Assembly (NCBI GenBank): GCA_002205125.1 | Contig: NIOE01000010.1 | Coordinates: forward strand, 1-64,000 | Direction: 5' to 3' | DNA: 64,000 nt | Source: Roseateles noduli | GTDB lineage: Bacteria > Pseudomonadota > Gammaproteobacteria > Burkholderiales > Burkholderiaceae_C | Shown here: positions 18,613 through 26,904 of the stretch, piece after piece | How the letters are laid out: every line of letters begins with the position of its first letter | Numbering within the stretch: position 1 is the first letter of the stretch | Translations under genes and position numbers: made by a program | Notes under the pieces: model-generated | Seen by the model: only the letters and a program-made list of their open reading frames with translations | The model's database searches: none | Told to the model about the DNA's origin: nothing

Positions 18613-19787
18613 GCGATCCGCGCCACCCCTACGACCACTGGAACGATCCGCGCCAGCGCCACGCGCACCGCGAGGAATGGCGGCGCCGCGCCCGGCAGAT
18701 GCGCCGGATGCACAAGCTGGAGAAGATGCGCCGCTGGGCGGAGATGGAGGCCGGAGGCATCCCGTTCCCGCGCGAGCGCGGCTGGCGCTGGCACATGCGG
18801 GCGCGCAACCGCTGGCACCAGCGCTGGCACCGGCACCACGCGCAGTTCAAGCACTCGCTGGGCGCGCGGCTGATCGCGATCTTCGTCGTGCTGGCCTGCG
18901 CCGGGATCGGCATCCTGTGGGCCTCGATGCAGGTCGAGTACGGCCTGCTGTGGGCGGTGCCGCTGCTGCTGCTGGTGACGGGTCTTGCCTACGGCGGCAT
19001 CCGGCATCTGGTGGGGCCGCTGCGCGAGCTGGCGGCCGGCGCGGAGGCCTTCGGGCGGGGCGATCTCGACCATCGCGTCCCGATCTACCACCGCGACGAG
19101 ATCGGCGACCTCGCGCACCGCTTCAACCAGATGGCCGAGGACATCCAGGCGATGCTCGACGGCAAGCGCGCGCTGCTGCTGGCGATCAGCCACGAGCTGA
19201 GAAGCCCGCTGACGCGGGCGCGGCTGCATGCGGAGCTGGTCGACGAGGGCGCGTCGAAGGAGGCGCTGCTGGACGAGCTCGCGCAGATGCGGGAGCTGAT
19301 CTCGGCGCTGCTGGAGAGCGAGCGCCTGGGCAGCGGTCACCGGGCGCTGCAGGTGGCCGACTGCGACCTCGGCGCGCTGGCGCGGGAGCAGGGCCAGCCC
19401 GGCGTGGCGCTGCGCATCGACCGCGACCTCCCGGTGCTGAAGCTCGACCGCATGCGGGTGCAGCTGCTGCTGAGGAACCTGGTGCACAACGCGCTGCGGC
19501 ACAACGATCCGGACGTCGGTCCGGTGATGGTGTCCGTCGAGCGCGACGGCAGCGGCGGCCACGGCGGCGCGAAGCTCTCGGTGCGGGATCACGGGCCGGG
19601 CGTGCCGCCGGAGGTGTTGCCGCAGCTCGGCCAGCCTTTCTTCCGGCCGGACGAGGCGCGGGCCCGCAGCGAGGGCGGCGTCGGCTTGGGCCTTTCGTTA
19701 TGCCGGCTCGTCGCCGAGGCGCACGGCAGTCGACTGGAGCTGCGCAACGCGCAACCGGGGTTCGAGGCGGTCGTGAGATTCCCCTGA
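18609..19787 (+). CDS. Sensor histidine kinase with His/Arg-rich cytoplasmic N-terminus
   Basis: This 392-residue kinase is the partner of the preceding regulator. The first 80 residues are unusually rich in His, Arg and Trp. Two transmembrane helices follow (about 87-107 and 112-128) with a loop of only a few residues, so there is almost no periplasmic sensor. Next come a HAMP domain, the phospho-acceptor H-box AISHELRSP (His195) and an ATPase domain (N-box LVHNALRHN, DHGPGVP, GLGLSLCR). It sits last in the operon with the His-rich protein and ferredoxin. A CpxA-like subfamily is likely, but the signal is unknown; intracellular metal or redox state is an inference. Confidence 0.92.
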   Translation: MSDPRHPYDHWNDPRQRHAHREEWRRRARQMRRMHKLEKMRRWAEMEAGGIPFPRERGWRWHMRARNRWHQRWHRHHAQFKHSLGARLIAIFVVLACAGIGILWASMQVEYGLLWAVPLLLLVTGLAYGGIRHLVGPLRELAAGAEAFGRGDLDHRVPIYHRDEIGDLAHRFNQMAEDIQAMLDGKRALLLAISHELRSPLTRARLHAELVDEGASKEALLDELAQMRELISALLESERLGSGHRALQVADCDLGALAREQGQPGVALRIDRDLPVLKLDRMRVQLLLRNLVHNALRHNDPDVGPVMVSVERDGSGGHGGAKLSVRDHGPGVPPEVLPQLGQPFFRPDEARARSEGGVGLGLSLCRLVAEAHGSRLELRNAQPGFEAVVRFP

Positions 19788-19795
19788 CGAGCGGC

Positions 19796-19819
19796 GCTCC
19801 CACTCATCCGAGTGGGAGC
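19796..19819 (+). terminator. Terminator hairpin after histidine kinase gene
   Basis: A perfect 10-bp stem (GCTCCCACTC / GAGTGGGAGC) with a 4-base loop begins 9 bases after the kinase stop. Only a short TTT follows, but the position and strength mark the end of the four-gene operon. Confidence 0.7.
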
Positions 19820-20032
19820 TGGCGATTTGCCTACCGAGTCGAGTCAGTCCGCCTGCGAGAACCCGTGTGGCGGCGATGCCGACGATTTCATTGAATCGAT
19901 TTCATTGATCTTTTCGTGCCAGGTCTTGTCGGCGGCGCGAGCAAGATTCCTCTCCCGCGTCGTCAGGCGCGGTCCATGTCATCCCGACGAAGGTGATGTT
20001 TATGAATTGATCCGATCTGACTGGAGTTGTCC

Positions 20033-20743
20033 ATGTCCCCGATGTCCTTCTCTCATGCCGGTGCGTCCGGCCGCTCCCCGGCTTCTGCCACCGCCTCCGC
20101 CGCAGCCCGCTTCCGCGGTCCGGCGAGCTTCCACCCGATCCTCGACGACGAGCTCGACGACGATCCCGGTGCCGAGCTTGCCGCACGCGCGCTGGATGCC
20201 GATGACGCCCGTGGCGCCGTCGCCTCCGTCGCCGGCGGCAGCAGCGAGCCGCCCGCGCCGCCGCTGCCGTCGCCGTCGCGGATGTCCGCGACCGGTGGGC
20301 CTTCCGCGCCGGCCCCGCGCCGCGCGAGGACGCTCTTCATGCAGCGCCGTCTGCTGGAGCTCCGCCCGCTGTTGCGCCTGAACGGCGAGGAATTCGAAGC
20401 CTTCCTCTACCAGTCGCGCATGTACCCGTCGCTGAGCCGCTTCGCGGCGGGCGGCGTCGAGTACTTCGTGCCGCGGCGCGACATCACGGTGGGGCTGGCG
20501 ATGAAGACGTTGCGCGAACGCATCGAGCACGCGGCGGTCATCGCCGAGCTGGTCTGCCGCCTCAAGCGAGACGACGAGGAGGACGGTGCGCTGTGCAACG
20601 ACGACGAGGCGGTCATCGCCTCCGCCGCGATCCGCGACGACCTGCGCGAGGCGCTGGGCATGCTCGGTGTGTTCGAGCAGGCGATCCGCGACGGCGTGGC
20701 GGTCGTGCAGTACCACGAGCCGGTGGAGGACGGGGTCCGGTAA
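20033..20743 (+). CDS. Hypothetical protein with disordered N-terminus
   Basis: This 236-residue protein is not recognised. The first ~100 residues are Ala/Pro/Ser-rich with an acidic patch (LDDELDDDPGAE) and look disordered. The second half is helical and charged (RRLLELRPLLRLNGEEFEAF; MKTLRERIEHAAVIAEL; REALGMLGVFEQAI) and likely folds. No membrane segment or signal peptide is present. A TTG two codons upstream is possible, but the ATG at 20033 is preferred. The stop codon lies within a 13-bp tandem triplication. It precedes a two-component pair without obvious coupling. Confidence 0.6.
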   Translation: MSPMSFSHAGASGRSPASATASAAARFRGPASFHPILDDELDDDPGAELAARALDADDARGAVASVAGGSSEPPAPPLPSPSRMSATGGPSAPAPRRARTLFMQRRLLELRPLLRLNGEEFEAFLYQSRMYPSLSRFAAGGVEYFVPRRDITVGLAMKTLRERIEHAAVIAELVCRLKRDDEEDGALCNDDEAVIASAAIRDDLREALGMLGVFEQAIRDGVAVVQYHEPVEDGVR

Positions 20744-20772
20744 GGTGGTCCGGCAGGTTGGTCCGGTAAGCC
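20734..20772. repeat. Three 13-bp tandem units spanning a stop codon
   Basis: GGTCCGGTAAGGT, GGTCCGGCAGGTT and GGTCCGGTAAGCC lie in direct succession. The first contains the stop of the hypothetical gene and the third repeats the in-register TAA. This looks like local slippage duplication. Confidence 0.85.
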
Positions 20773-20834
20773 ACGGGTAAGTCGGGGCGGAGGAGGATGC
20801 GCCTTTAACATCCGCATTTCCGCTCCCGCTGCCC

Positions 20835-21518
20835 ATGAACCGAATTGCCCTGGTCGAGGATCACGTCCGGCTGGCCGACCTGATCCGTCAGGCGCTGCAG
20901 ACCGCCGGCATTCCGACCGACGTCTTCCACGCGATGGAGGCGGCCTGGGTCGCGCATCGCGACGTCGGTTACGCCGCGCTGGTCATCGACCGCGGGTTGC
21001 CGGACGGGGACGGACTGTCCCTGGTCAAGCGCCTGCGCGCCGCGCACCAGGGCACCCCCTGCCTGATGCTCACGGCGCGCGACGCGCTGCACGACCGCAT
21101 CGACGGCCTCGAGTCCGGCGCCGACGACTACCTCGCCAAGCCTTTCCCGATGGAGGAACTCGTGGCGCGCGTGCGGGCGCTGATGCGCCGCTCGGTCGCG
21201 GTGCGACCGCCGCGGGCGGTCTTCGGCGACATCGAGGTCGTGATCGAGGAAGCCCTGCTGGTCCGCGGCGAGGTGTCCGTGGCGCTGGCGCCGGCGGAGC
21301 TGCAGATCGCCATCGCGCTGGTGCAGCAGCAGGGGCGTACGGTGCGTCGCGCGGCGCTGGAGGCGGCGGCCTGGGGCCTGTCGGAGGCGGTGACGCCCAA
21401 CGCGCTCGACGTCGCGCTGCATCGGCTGCGCAAGAAGCTGAGCTCGCTCGGATCGGAGCTGCGCATCGTCAACCTCAGGAACCATGGGTATGCGCTTCAA
21501 GATGCGGTGGCCGAATAG
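20835..21518 (+). CDS. QseB/PmrA-like response regulator
   Basis: This 227-residue OmpR-class regulator has a receiver domain MNRIALVEDH with phosphoacceptor Asp52 in VIDRGLPDGDG and switch motif GADDYLAKPF. The C-terminal winged helix contains the LDVALHRLRKKL recognition-helix region and ends near NHGYAL. It overlaps the following kinase gene by 35 bases, indicating translational coupling and a cognate pair. Confidence 0.93.
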   Translation: MNRIALVEDHVRLADLIRQALQTAGIPTDVFHAMEAAWVAHRDVGYAALVIDRGLPDGDGLSLVKRLRAAHQGTPCLMLTARDALHDRIDGLESGADDYLAKPFPMEELVARVRALMRRSVAVRPPRAVFGDIEVVIEEALLVRGEVSVALAPAELQIAIALVQQQGRTVRRAALEAAAWGLSEAVTPNALDVALHRLRKKLSSLGSELRIVNLRNHGYALQDAVAE

Positions 21519-22974
21519 CCTGCGCAACCGCGTGCTCGCGGTGCTGGGGGCCAGCATGGTGCTGAGTGCGGTCGTGGTCGGGCTCGCCTCCATGGTGTTG
21601 TGGGAACCGTTCTCGCGCTGGGTGCTGCGCCATCAGATCGAAGGCAACGGCAAATCGCTGGCGGAGCACCTGGAGTTCGACGCCCACGGCCGGCCGGTCG
21701 GCATCGAGGCGAGGGCGATCGAACCCTGGCTGTTCGACAGTCTGCGCAACGAAGTGATGCTCCGCGTGGCGGACGGCGACGGGCGCGTCGCGTATGCCAC
21801 GGACGGCGTACTCGCCACGATCGCGCCGGCGGGAAAGGGCTTTGAACCCCGGCGGCAGTCGTTCGCCTTCCAGCGGCAGGGCGTCGCCATGCATGCGGCG
21901 ACCGTGCCCTTCGATCGCGCGGGGAAGCGCTGGTACGTGCAGTTCGCGGTGACCGACCGCATCGTGCTGCAGATGCGCGAATCCATCGGATTCGACGTCT
22001 TCCGACAGGGCGTGGCAGCGCTGGGCGCGACCTTCGTGCTGATCTTCATGATCACGATCCACGTGGCCTTGCGGCAGGCGCTGCTGCCGGTGCGCGCGGC
22101 CTCTGGTGCGGCGCGTCGCATCTCGCCGAGAACCTTGGCCGAGCGCCTGCCGACGACGGACCAGCCGCGCGAACTCCGTCCGCTGGTCGAGGCCTTCAAC
22201 GCGGCGCTGGACCGGCTGCAGGGCGGATTCAAGACGCAGCAGGAGTTCCTGTCGAATGCCGCGCATGAGCTGAAGACGCCGCTGGCGCTGATCCGTGCGC
22301 AGGTGGAGCAGGCGGAGTCAGGCGCCTGGCGCGAGCAGATCCTGGATGACGTCGATCGCGTGGCGCGCCAGGTGCAGCAGTTGCTGCTGCTGGCAGAGGC
22401 CAGCGAGCAGCGCAACTACCGCGTCGAGGCGATCGATCCGACGCCGGCGTTGCGCGAGGTCTTCGATTTCATGGAGCGCGTGGCCGCGCGGCACGACGTG
22501 ACCCTGGGCCTGCATCTGAGTCCCTCGCTCCGTGCCTGGCACGCGGATCGCGGAGCGCTCTTCACGCTGCTGAAGAATCTGCTGGAGAACGCGATCCAGC
22601 ACAGCCCGCGGGAGAGCGTGGTGACGCTGGCGGCGGGCCCGGAGGGCTTCTCCGTCTCAGACCAGGGCAAGGGCGTGGCGGAGAAGGACCTGCCGCGCAT
22701 CTTCGAGCGTTTCTGGCGCGGCGCCGACAGGCGGGAGCAGGGCGCGGGACTGGGCTTGGCGATCTGCACCGAGATCGCGGCGGCGCACGGCTGGCGGCTG
22801 AGCGCGCACGGGCGGGTGCCGGGGCCGGGATTGGAGGTGCGTTGCGAGATGGCACCAACGACCGATCCCGCAACGACCGACCCCGTGGCAGGCGCTATCC
22901 TGCCGGCATGCAACACGTCCCTCGACTCAGCGCCGCCAGCGGCGCAACGGCCCTCGCGGTCGTTCTCTGTCTGA
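21484..22974 (+). CDS. QseC-like sensor histidine kinase
   Basis: This 496-residue inner-membrane kinase has a first transmembrane helix near residues 16-39, a periplasmic region of about 140 residues and a second helix near 178-200. A HAMP segment, the H-box SNAAHELKTPLALIRAQ, N-box LLKNLLENAIQHS and ATP-lid motifs (DQGKGV, GAGLGLAIC) follow. The start at 21484 overlaps the regulator gene; a second ATG six bases later is equally possible. The C-terminal ~35 residues beyond the kinase domain are low-complexity and overlap the next gene by 67 bases. Confidence 0.93.
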   Translation: MGMRFKMRWPNSLRNRVLAVLGASMVLSAVVVGLASMVLWEPFSRWVLRHQIEGNGKSLAEHLEFDAHGRPVGIEARAIEPWLFDSLRNEVMLRVADGDGRVAYATDGVLATIAPAGKGFEPRRQSFAFQRQGVAMHAATVPFDRAGKRWYVQFAVTDRIVLQMRESIGFDVFRQGVAALGATFVLIFMITIHVALRQALLPVRAASGAARRISPRTLAERLPTTDQPRELRPLVEAFNAALDRLQGGFKTQQEFLSNAAHELKTPLALIRAQVEQAESGAWREQILDDVDRVARQVQQLLLLAEASEQRNYRVEAIDPTPALREVFDFMERVAARHDVTLGLHLSPSLRAWHADRGALFTLLKNLLENAIQHSPRESVVTLAAGPEGFSVSDQGKGVAEKDLPRIFERFWRGADRREQGAGLGLAICTEIAAAHGWRLSAHGRVPGPGLEVRCEMAPTTDPATTDPVAGAILPACNTSLDSAPPAAQRPSRSFSV

Positions 22975-23261
22975 CCGCCTGCCAGAGTCTGCAGCCTGAG
23001 CAGGTGGCGGACGATTGGGCTCAGGCGGCGGACGCCATCTCCGTCTTCAGCAGCGAACAGGAGGCGATCGCTGTGGCCACGGGTCATCCGGGCGCCGTGC
23101 CCCGGACGCTCGCCGTCGAGGCGGACCTGGTCGTCATCGGACGCCGGACGTGCGAGGCGGGCGCAGTCCAGGTCAAGACGCGGGATGGCTCGACGGGATG
23201 GTCCCTGGCGACGTCGCTCAAGAACCTCGGGCCGTGCCCGCTCCCTGCCGCGCACGGCTGA
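22908..23261 (+). CDS. Small lipoprotein with SH3-like region
   Basis: This 117-residue precursor has a hydrophobic signal ending in the lipobox LTAC, so it should be lipid-anchored. The mature part contains a bacterial SH3-like pattern (VVIGRRTCEAGAVQVKTRDG, then GWSLATSLKNLGPCP) with a probable pair of cysteines. The start overlaps the 3' end of the kinase gene by 67 bases, so it may belong to that operon. The role is unknown. Confidence 0.75.
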   Translation: MQHVPRLSAASGATALAVVLCLTACQSLQPEQVADDWAQAADAISVFSSEQEAIAVATGHPGAVPRTLAVEADLVVIGRRTCEAGAVQVKTRDGSTGWSLATSLKNLGPCPLPAAHG

Positions 23262-23343
23262 CGACGCCGTTCCGCGTCCGCAAGGGGCCGGGCCCACGCC
23301 GGACCGCTTCATGGCTATCATCCGCGCGATCAAGGAGACGGAC

Positions 23344-24141
23344 ATGAAGACACGCTTCTGGTTGGCGCTCACCGCGGGCGCACTTTTCTCGCTGTCGGCG
23401 GCGGCCCAGGAGGTCACGTTGACGCGGCTCGACTGCGGCAACGGGACCAACGACCCGCGGCGCTTCAGCGACACCTTCGCCTACACCGAGACGAGCAAGC
23501 CCTTCACCTTCAGCTGCTACGTCATCCGGCACGGCTCGGACGTGATGGTGTGGGACACCGGCTACCTGCCGGGTTCCGCGCCCAACGCGACCAACAAGCC
23601 GCTGGGCGATCTGCTCAAGCAGATCAAAGTCGATCCCGCGGACGTGAAGTTCGTCGGCATCAGCCACTTCCACGCCGACCACACCGGCCAGGTGAGCCTC
23701 TTCAAGAACGCGACACTGCTGATCGGCAAGGCCGATTGGGACGCCATCAACGCGACGCCGCCGATGGCCGGCGCCAATGCGAAGGGATTCGCCGAGTGGA
23801 TCGCGGAGAAGCGCAAGGTCGATCCGCTGACCGCGGACAAGGACGTCTTCGGCGACGGCACCGTCATGGTCCTGCGCGCGCCGGGCCACACGCCGGGACA
23901 CAGCATCCTGCTGGTCCGCCTCAAGGAGATGGGGCCGGTGATCCTCAGCGGGGATTCCGTCCATTTCCACGAGAACTACGAGCACGACGGCGTGCCCGGC
24001 TTCAACGACGACCGCGCGCAGACGCTCGCCTCGATCCAGCGCGTCAAGCAGATCGAGAAGAACCTCAAGGCCACGGTCATCATCCAGCACGACCCGCGCG
24101 ACATCGGCAAGCTGCCGGCTTTCCCGGCGGCGGCGAAGTAA
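23344..24141 (+). CDS. Exported N-acyl-homoserine-lactonase-like metallo-hydrolase
   Basis: This 265-residue metallo-beta-lactamase-fold hydrolase has a signal peptide ending SAAAQE. The zinc motif is SHFHADH (residues 107-113), and APGHTPGHS and GDSVHFHENY supply further ligands. The overall pattern (CYVIRHG, WDTGYLPG, KADWDAI) is that of the AiiA/AttM-like lactonase group, which opens acyl-homoserine lactone signals; other lactones or esters remain possible. A periplasmic location is unusual because most characterised AHL lactonases are cytoplasmic. A clear AAGGAG site precedes the ATG at 23344. Confidence 0.82.
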   Translation: MKTRFWLALTAGALFSLSAAAQEVTLTRLDCGNGTNDPRRFSDTFAYTETSKPFTFSCYVIRHGSDVMVWDTGYLPGSAPNATNKPLGDLLKQIKVDPADVKFVGISHFHADHTGQVSLFKNATLLIGKADWDAINATPPMAGANAKGFAEWIAEKRKVDPLTADKDVFGDGTVMVLRAPGHTPGHSILLVRLKEMGPVILSGDSVHFHENYEHDGVPGFNDDRAQTLASIQRVKQIEKNLKATVIIQHDPRDIGKLPAFPAAAK

Positions 24142-24146
24142 CCGCG

Positions 24147-24166
24147 GACGGGCGAGGCCGCCCGTC
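24147..24166 (+). terminator. Hairpin after lactonase-like gene
   Basis: An 8-bp stem GACGGGCG/CGCCCGTC with loop AGGC starts 5 bases after the stop of the lactonase-like gene. No T-run follows. It lies between two convergent genes and could serve both. Confidence 0.5.
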
Positions 24167-24224
24167 GATCGCCATCGACCGCTGAACGTAGGGCGGGGAC
24201 GGGTGCTGAGTTCCGGCGCCGACG

Positions 24225-25049
24225 TCACCCGCCGCTCGCACCCATCAAGCTGACCCGCTGCCTCCAAGCGTGGTCCACGTGCCCCTCGGGTGAACTGCGA
24301 AGTTGGCCGAAGTAGCGCGAAGGGCATTCGCCGTAGCACCGCACCCACACCTTTGCCAAGTGGGCGGAGTCCGTGAACCCGGACGCCTGCGCGATGGCGG
24401 TCAGCGCTCGCCCGCTGCCGAAGAACATGGCCGCGCGCTGGATCTTCACCGCCAGCGCGTACTGCCGCGCGGAGATGCCCAGCGATTTCAGGAAGCCGCG
24501 CGAGGCCTGCGCGGCGGACAGTCCGACCGGCGCGCCCAGAGATGCCAGGTCTTGCGCCGGATCGAGCCGCAGCCCCGCCATCATCTGCAGCACGCGCGGA
24601 TCCAGCGGCCGATGCGGCGCGACGCTGTCGGCCACGCTGCCCACCAGCATCTGCACCGAGGCCTGCAGCCGCCTCCCGCTCAGCGCCTGATATGCGAAGG
24701 CGGACGCGCAATCCAGCAGGCCGGCGAAGTGCTGCTCGTCCAGCACGCGGACCGGCGCGCGGTCGGACCAGCGGCTGAAGGTGTTGTAGCGCGGGTGTGT
24801 GGGCTCGAGGTCGATCAGCACCGCCGGTTGCCCGCCGGAGTCGATGGCGCGCGTCGAGAACGGGCGCACCGCCACCAGACGGCCTGACCAGTGCTGCCCG
24901 TCGACGCTGACGCTCAGCGGCTGCGGCGTCAGCGCGCAGGCCAGCGTGACCGAGTGGCGCCGCACGCGCGAGCGCACCGCGCCGCTCGCATAGATGAAGC
25001 TGTCCCCCAACAGGCCCAAACGCGGGCCGACGAAGTTGCCAGACGTCAT
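24225..25049 (-). CDS. AraC-family transcriptional regulator
   Basis: This 274-residue regulator has an N-terminal ligand-binding region of about 160 residues and a C-terminal AraC double helix-turn-helix (GLSAAQASRGFLKSLGISAR; ALTAIAQASGFTDSAHLAKV). A TTG further upstream (25085) would overlap the preceding lipase-chaperone-like gene by 4 bases; the ATG at 25049 is chosen. It is convergent with the lactonase-like gene and on the same strand as the polyester hydrolase locus, which it might regulate. Confidence 0.85.
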   Translation of the reverse strand: MTSGNFVGPRLGLLGDSFIYASGAVRSRVRRHSVTLACALTPQPLSVSVDGQHWSGRLVAVRPFSTRAIDSGGQPAVLIDLEPTHPRYNTFSRWSDRAPVRVLDEQHFAGLLDCASAFAYQALSGRRLQASVQMLVGSVADSVAPHRPLDPRVLQMMAGLRLDPAQDLASLGAPVGLSAAQASRGFLKSLGISARQYALAVKIQRAAMFFGSGRALTAIAQASGFTDSAHLAKVWVRCYGECPSRYFGQLRSSPEGHVDHAWRQRVSLMGASGG

Positions 25050-25081
25050 GAGGACATGCTGCGACCGGCAGCGCCATGGCG

Positions 25082-25852
25082 TCAAGGCGGGACCGCGCCG
25101 CGCTCCTGGTCATAGCGGAGCTGCGCGCGCATCGCCTTCTCCTCCATGCTGCGCGCGGTGGACGTGTCCTCGCGCATGAGCTCCAGGATGCGACGCGCGA
25201 CGGCGTCGTCCTGCGCGAACATCTCCCGGGCTGCCTCCGCGCCGAAATGGGCCGCACGCAGCGCCTGCATCGTCTGGAGTTGCGCGAGTCCTTCCTCGGG
25301 CACCAGCGGCGCCTGACCCGGCGGGAACGCAGCGGCCTGCGCGGTCTGGTAGGCCTCGAACTGCGCGACGAGCTCTCGGGCTCGCGCGGCGGCCGGCGCC
25401 GGCAGGTCGGCCACCTCGGCGTCCACGCGTGCGTTCAGCGCCTCGCCTTCGTTGAGCGCCAGCAGCGCCTCGGCGCGCAGCCGCATCGGCTGGTCGACGA
25501 CGAGCCGCCCCCGGGCATCGGTGCGGAACACGCGTCGGGACGGTTCAGCAAGACCTGGCCCCGATGCCGAGGCCGATACCGACGCTGACATTGACAGGGG
25601 CGGCGAGGCGCTGGCGCTGTCGTCGAACGCCGACGGCGCGTTCAGGTGCCCGTTCGCGTTCGCGGTCTGCGCGGCGACCGGCGCGGACGCCCCGGCCGCC
25701 CGGGACCAGGGGAAGGCCGTCTTCAGGTCTTCAATGGCCGCCGGTGCATGAGCCCCGGCGGCCAGCCAGGCGAGGAGCGCCACGGCGCCCACGCCGGCGG
25801 CGAGGACCAGCGCGATGCGCCGGCCCCGGTGACGATCGGATGGGTGCGACAT
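25082..25852 (-). CDS. Lipase secretion chaperone (LifO)-like protein, motif-degenerate
   Basis: This 256-residue membrane-anchored protein has one N-terminal helix (about 11-33), then a Ser/Ala-rich linker. The helical region matches lipase-specific foldases: LPAPAAARARELVAQFEAYQ, and LRAAHFGAEAAREMFAQDDA. The diagnostic foldase motif RxxFDYxLSAxGE is present only in eroded form (MRLRAEALLALNEGE, residues 123-137). The protein is shorter than usual foldases. It lies 16 bases downstream of the PETase-like gene, so that enzyme is its likely partner. Classical foldases serve family I lipases, not PETase-type enzymes. Confidence 0.7.
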   Translation of the reverse strand: MSHPSDRHRGRRIALVLAAGVGAVALLAWLAAGAHAPAAIEDLKTAFPWSRAAGASAPVAAQTANANGHLNAPSAFDDSASASPPLSMSASVSASASGPGLAEPSRRVFRTDARGRLVVDQPMRLRAEALLALNEGEALNARVDAEVADLPAPAAARARELVAQFEAYQTAQAAAFPPGQAPLVPEEGLAQLQTMQALRAAHFGAEAAREMFAQDDAVARRILELMREDTSTARSMEEKAMRAQLRYDQERGAVPP

Positions 25853-25868
25853 GGCGTCCTCCGGCGGA

Positions 25869-26732
25869 TCAGTACGGGCAGTTCTGGTTGTAGCGGTCGA
25901 AGACCAGCGCGGTGGCGTAGGCGGTGTGCGCCGCGCCGCACAGGAACGGCGAGTACCGCGTGTCCGCATCCACGAAACGCTTCATCCAGGTCACGCCATA
26001 TCGGCCGATCGGCGTGTTCGTGCTGTTGGGCGTGAAGTGGGTGGCGCCGTTGAGCTCCGCATAGGCCTTGAAGGTCGAGGCCGGCAGGCTGGCGTAGAAG
26101 GGCCGCGCGTGCGCGGCGACCGACGCCACCGTGTCGCCGTCCGCGCCGACGATGAGCGTCGGCACCCGCACCTGGGTGAAGCTGGTGCTGAGGTTCCACG
26201 GCGTCAGTGGCAGCGCGGCCTTGAGCGTCGGGTTGTCCTCGGCGGCGATCAGCGCGCCGCCTCCGCCCATCGAATGCCCGGCCACCGCCAGCCGGGTGCT
26301 GTCCACGCGGGCGCGCACCGTGCTGCTGGCACTGTTGACCACGTAGTTCAGCGCCGCCATCAGCTGCGTGGCGCGGCTGGCGGGCTGGTCCAGCGTCGAG
26401 TTGGTGTTCATCGTGATCACCACCAGGCCGTGCGTCGCCAGCCGGCGGCCCAGCCACGCAATGCTGGACTGGGTGGCGGTGAAGCCGGGACTGATGGCCA
26501 CGACCCCGTAGCGGCCGGCGGTGGTGGGGTAGTAGATGGTGCCGCCGCCGAAGCCGCGCGCCAGCGTGACGTTGCTGGTCGAGACCGCGAACGATCCCGC
26601 GGTGGCGTTGAGGCTGGCGGACGTGGGATCCGGGCCGATCTGCGCCGAGGCGCTGCCCGCGGCGAAGGTGGCGAAGGCGACGCACAGGGCGGCGGCCCGC
26701 AGGGCGGTCCGCAGCGAAGCTCTCTGAGTCAT
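25869..26732 (-). CDS. PETase-type polyester hydrolase (cutinase-like)
   Basis: This 287-residue secreted alpha/beta hydrolase has a signal peptide ending SASAQ. It is a clear homologue of Ideonella PETase: conserved elements include [11 protein letters not shown], the nucleophile elbow GHSMGGGG (Ser154), TPWNLSTSF (the Trp185 equivalent), Asp200 in ADGDTVA, His232 in GATHFTPN and a C-terminal disulfide Cys265-Cys285. PETase-specific features are absent: Trp159 is His, Ser238 is Phe, and the extra active-site disulfide is missing, so it resembles the general cutinase-like subgroup. Substrates could be aliphatic or aromatic polyesters or lipids; activity on PET is only an inference. An AAGGGAGA ribosome-binding site precedes the ATG. 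Confidence 0.88.
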   Translation of the reverse strand: MTQRASLRTALRAAALCVAFATFAAGSASAQIGPDPTSASLNATAGSFAVSTSNVTLARGFGGGTIYYPTTAGRYGVVAISPGFTATQSSIAWLGRRLATHGLVVITMNTNSTLDQPASRATQLMAALNYVVNSASSTVRARVDSTRLAVAGHSMGGGGALIAAEDNPTLKAALPLTPWNLSTSFTQVRVPTLIVGADGDTVASVAAHARPFYASLPASTFKAYAELNGATHFTPNSTNTPIGRYGVTWMKRFVDADTRYSPFLCGAAHTAYATALVFDRYNQNCPY

Positions 26733-26904
26733 GGTGTCTCCCTTGATGAGGCGCCCGTGCCGCGAGATGCGACAGGGCGGACCCAGTCTAGGAAGCGCTC
26801 CGTCGGAGTGCCTTGTACGCATCCGGGGGAGGAACCCCCTAGGATCGTTCAGGGAAAACCCGGGATGGGTGCCCGGGATGGATGCCCGGGATGGACGCTG
26901 CGTG

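Noticed and set aside
20734-20772. CRISPR-like array
   Set aside because: The units are 13 bp with no spacers and no cas genes; simple tandem duplication explains them. No CRISPR array was found elsewhere.
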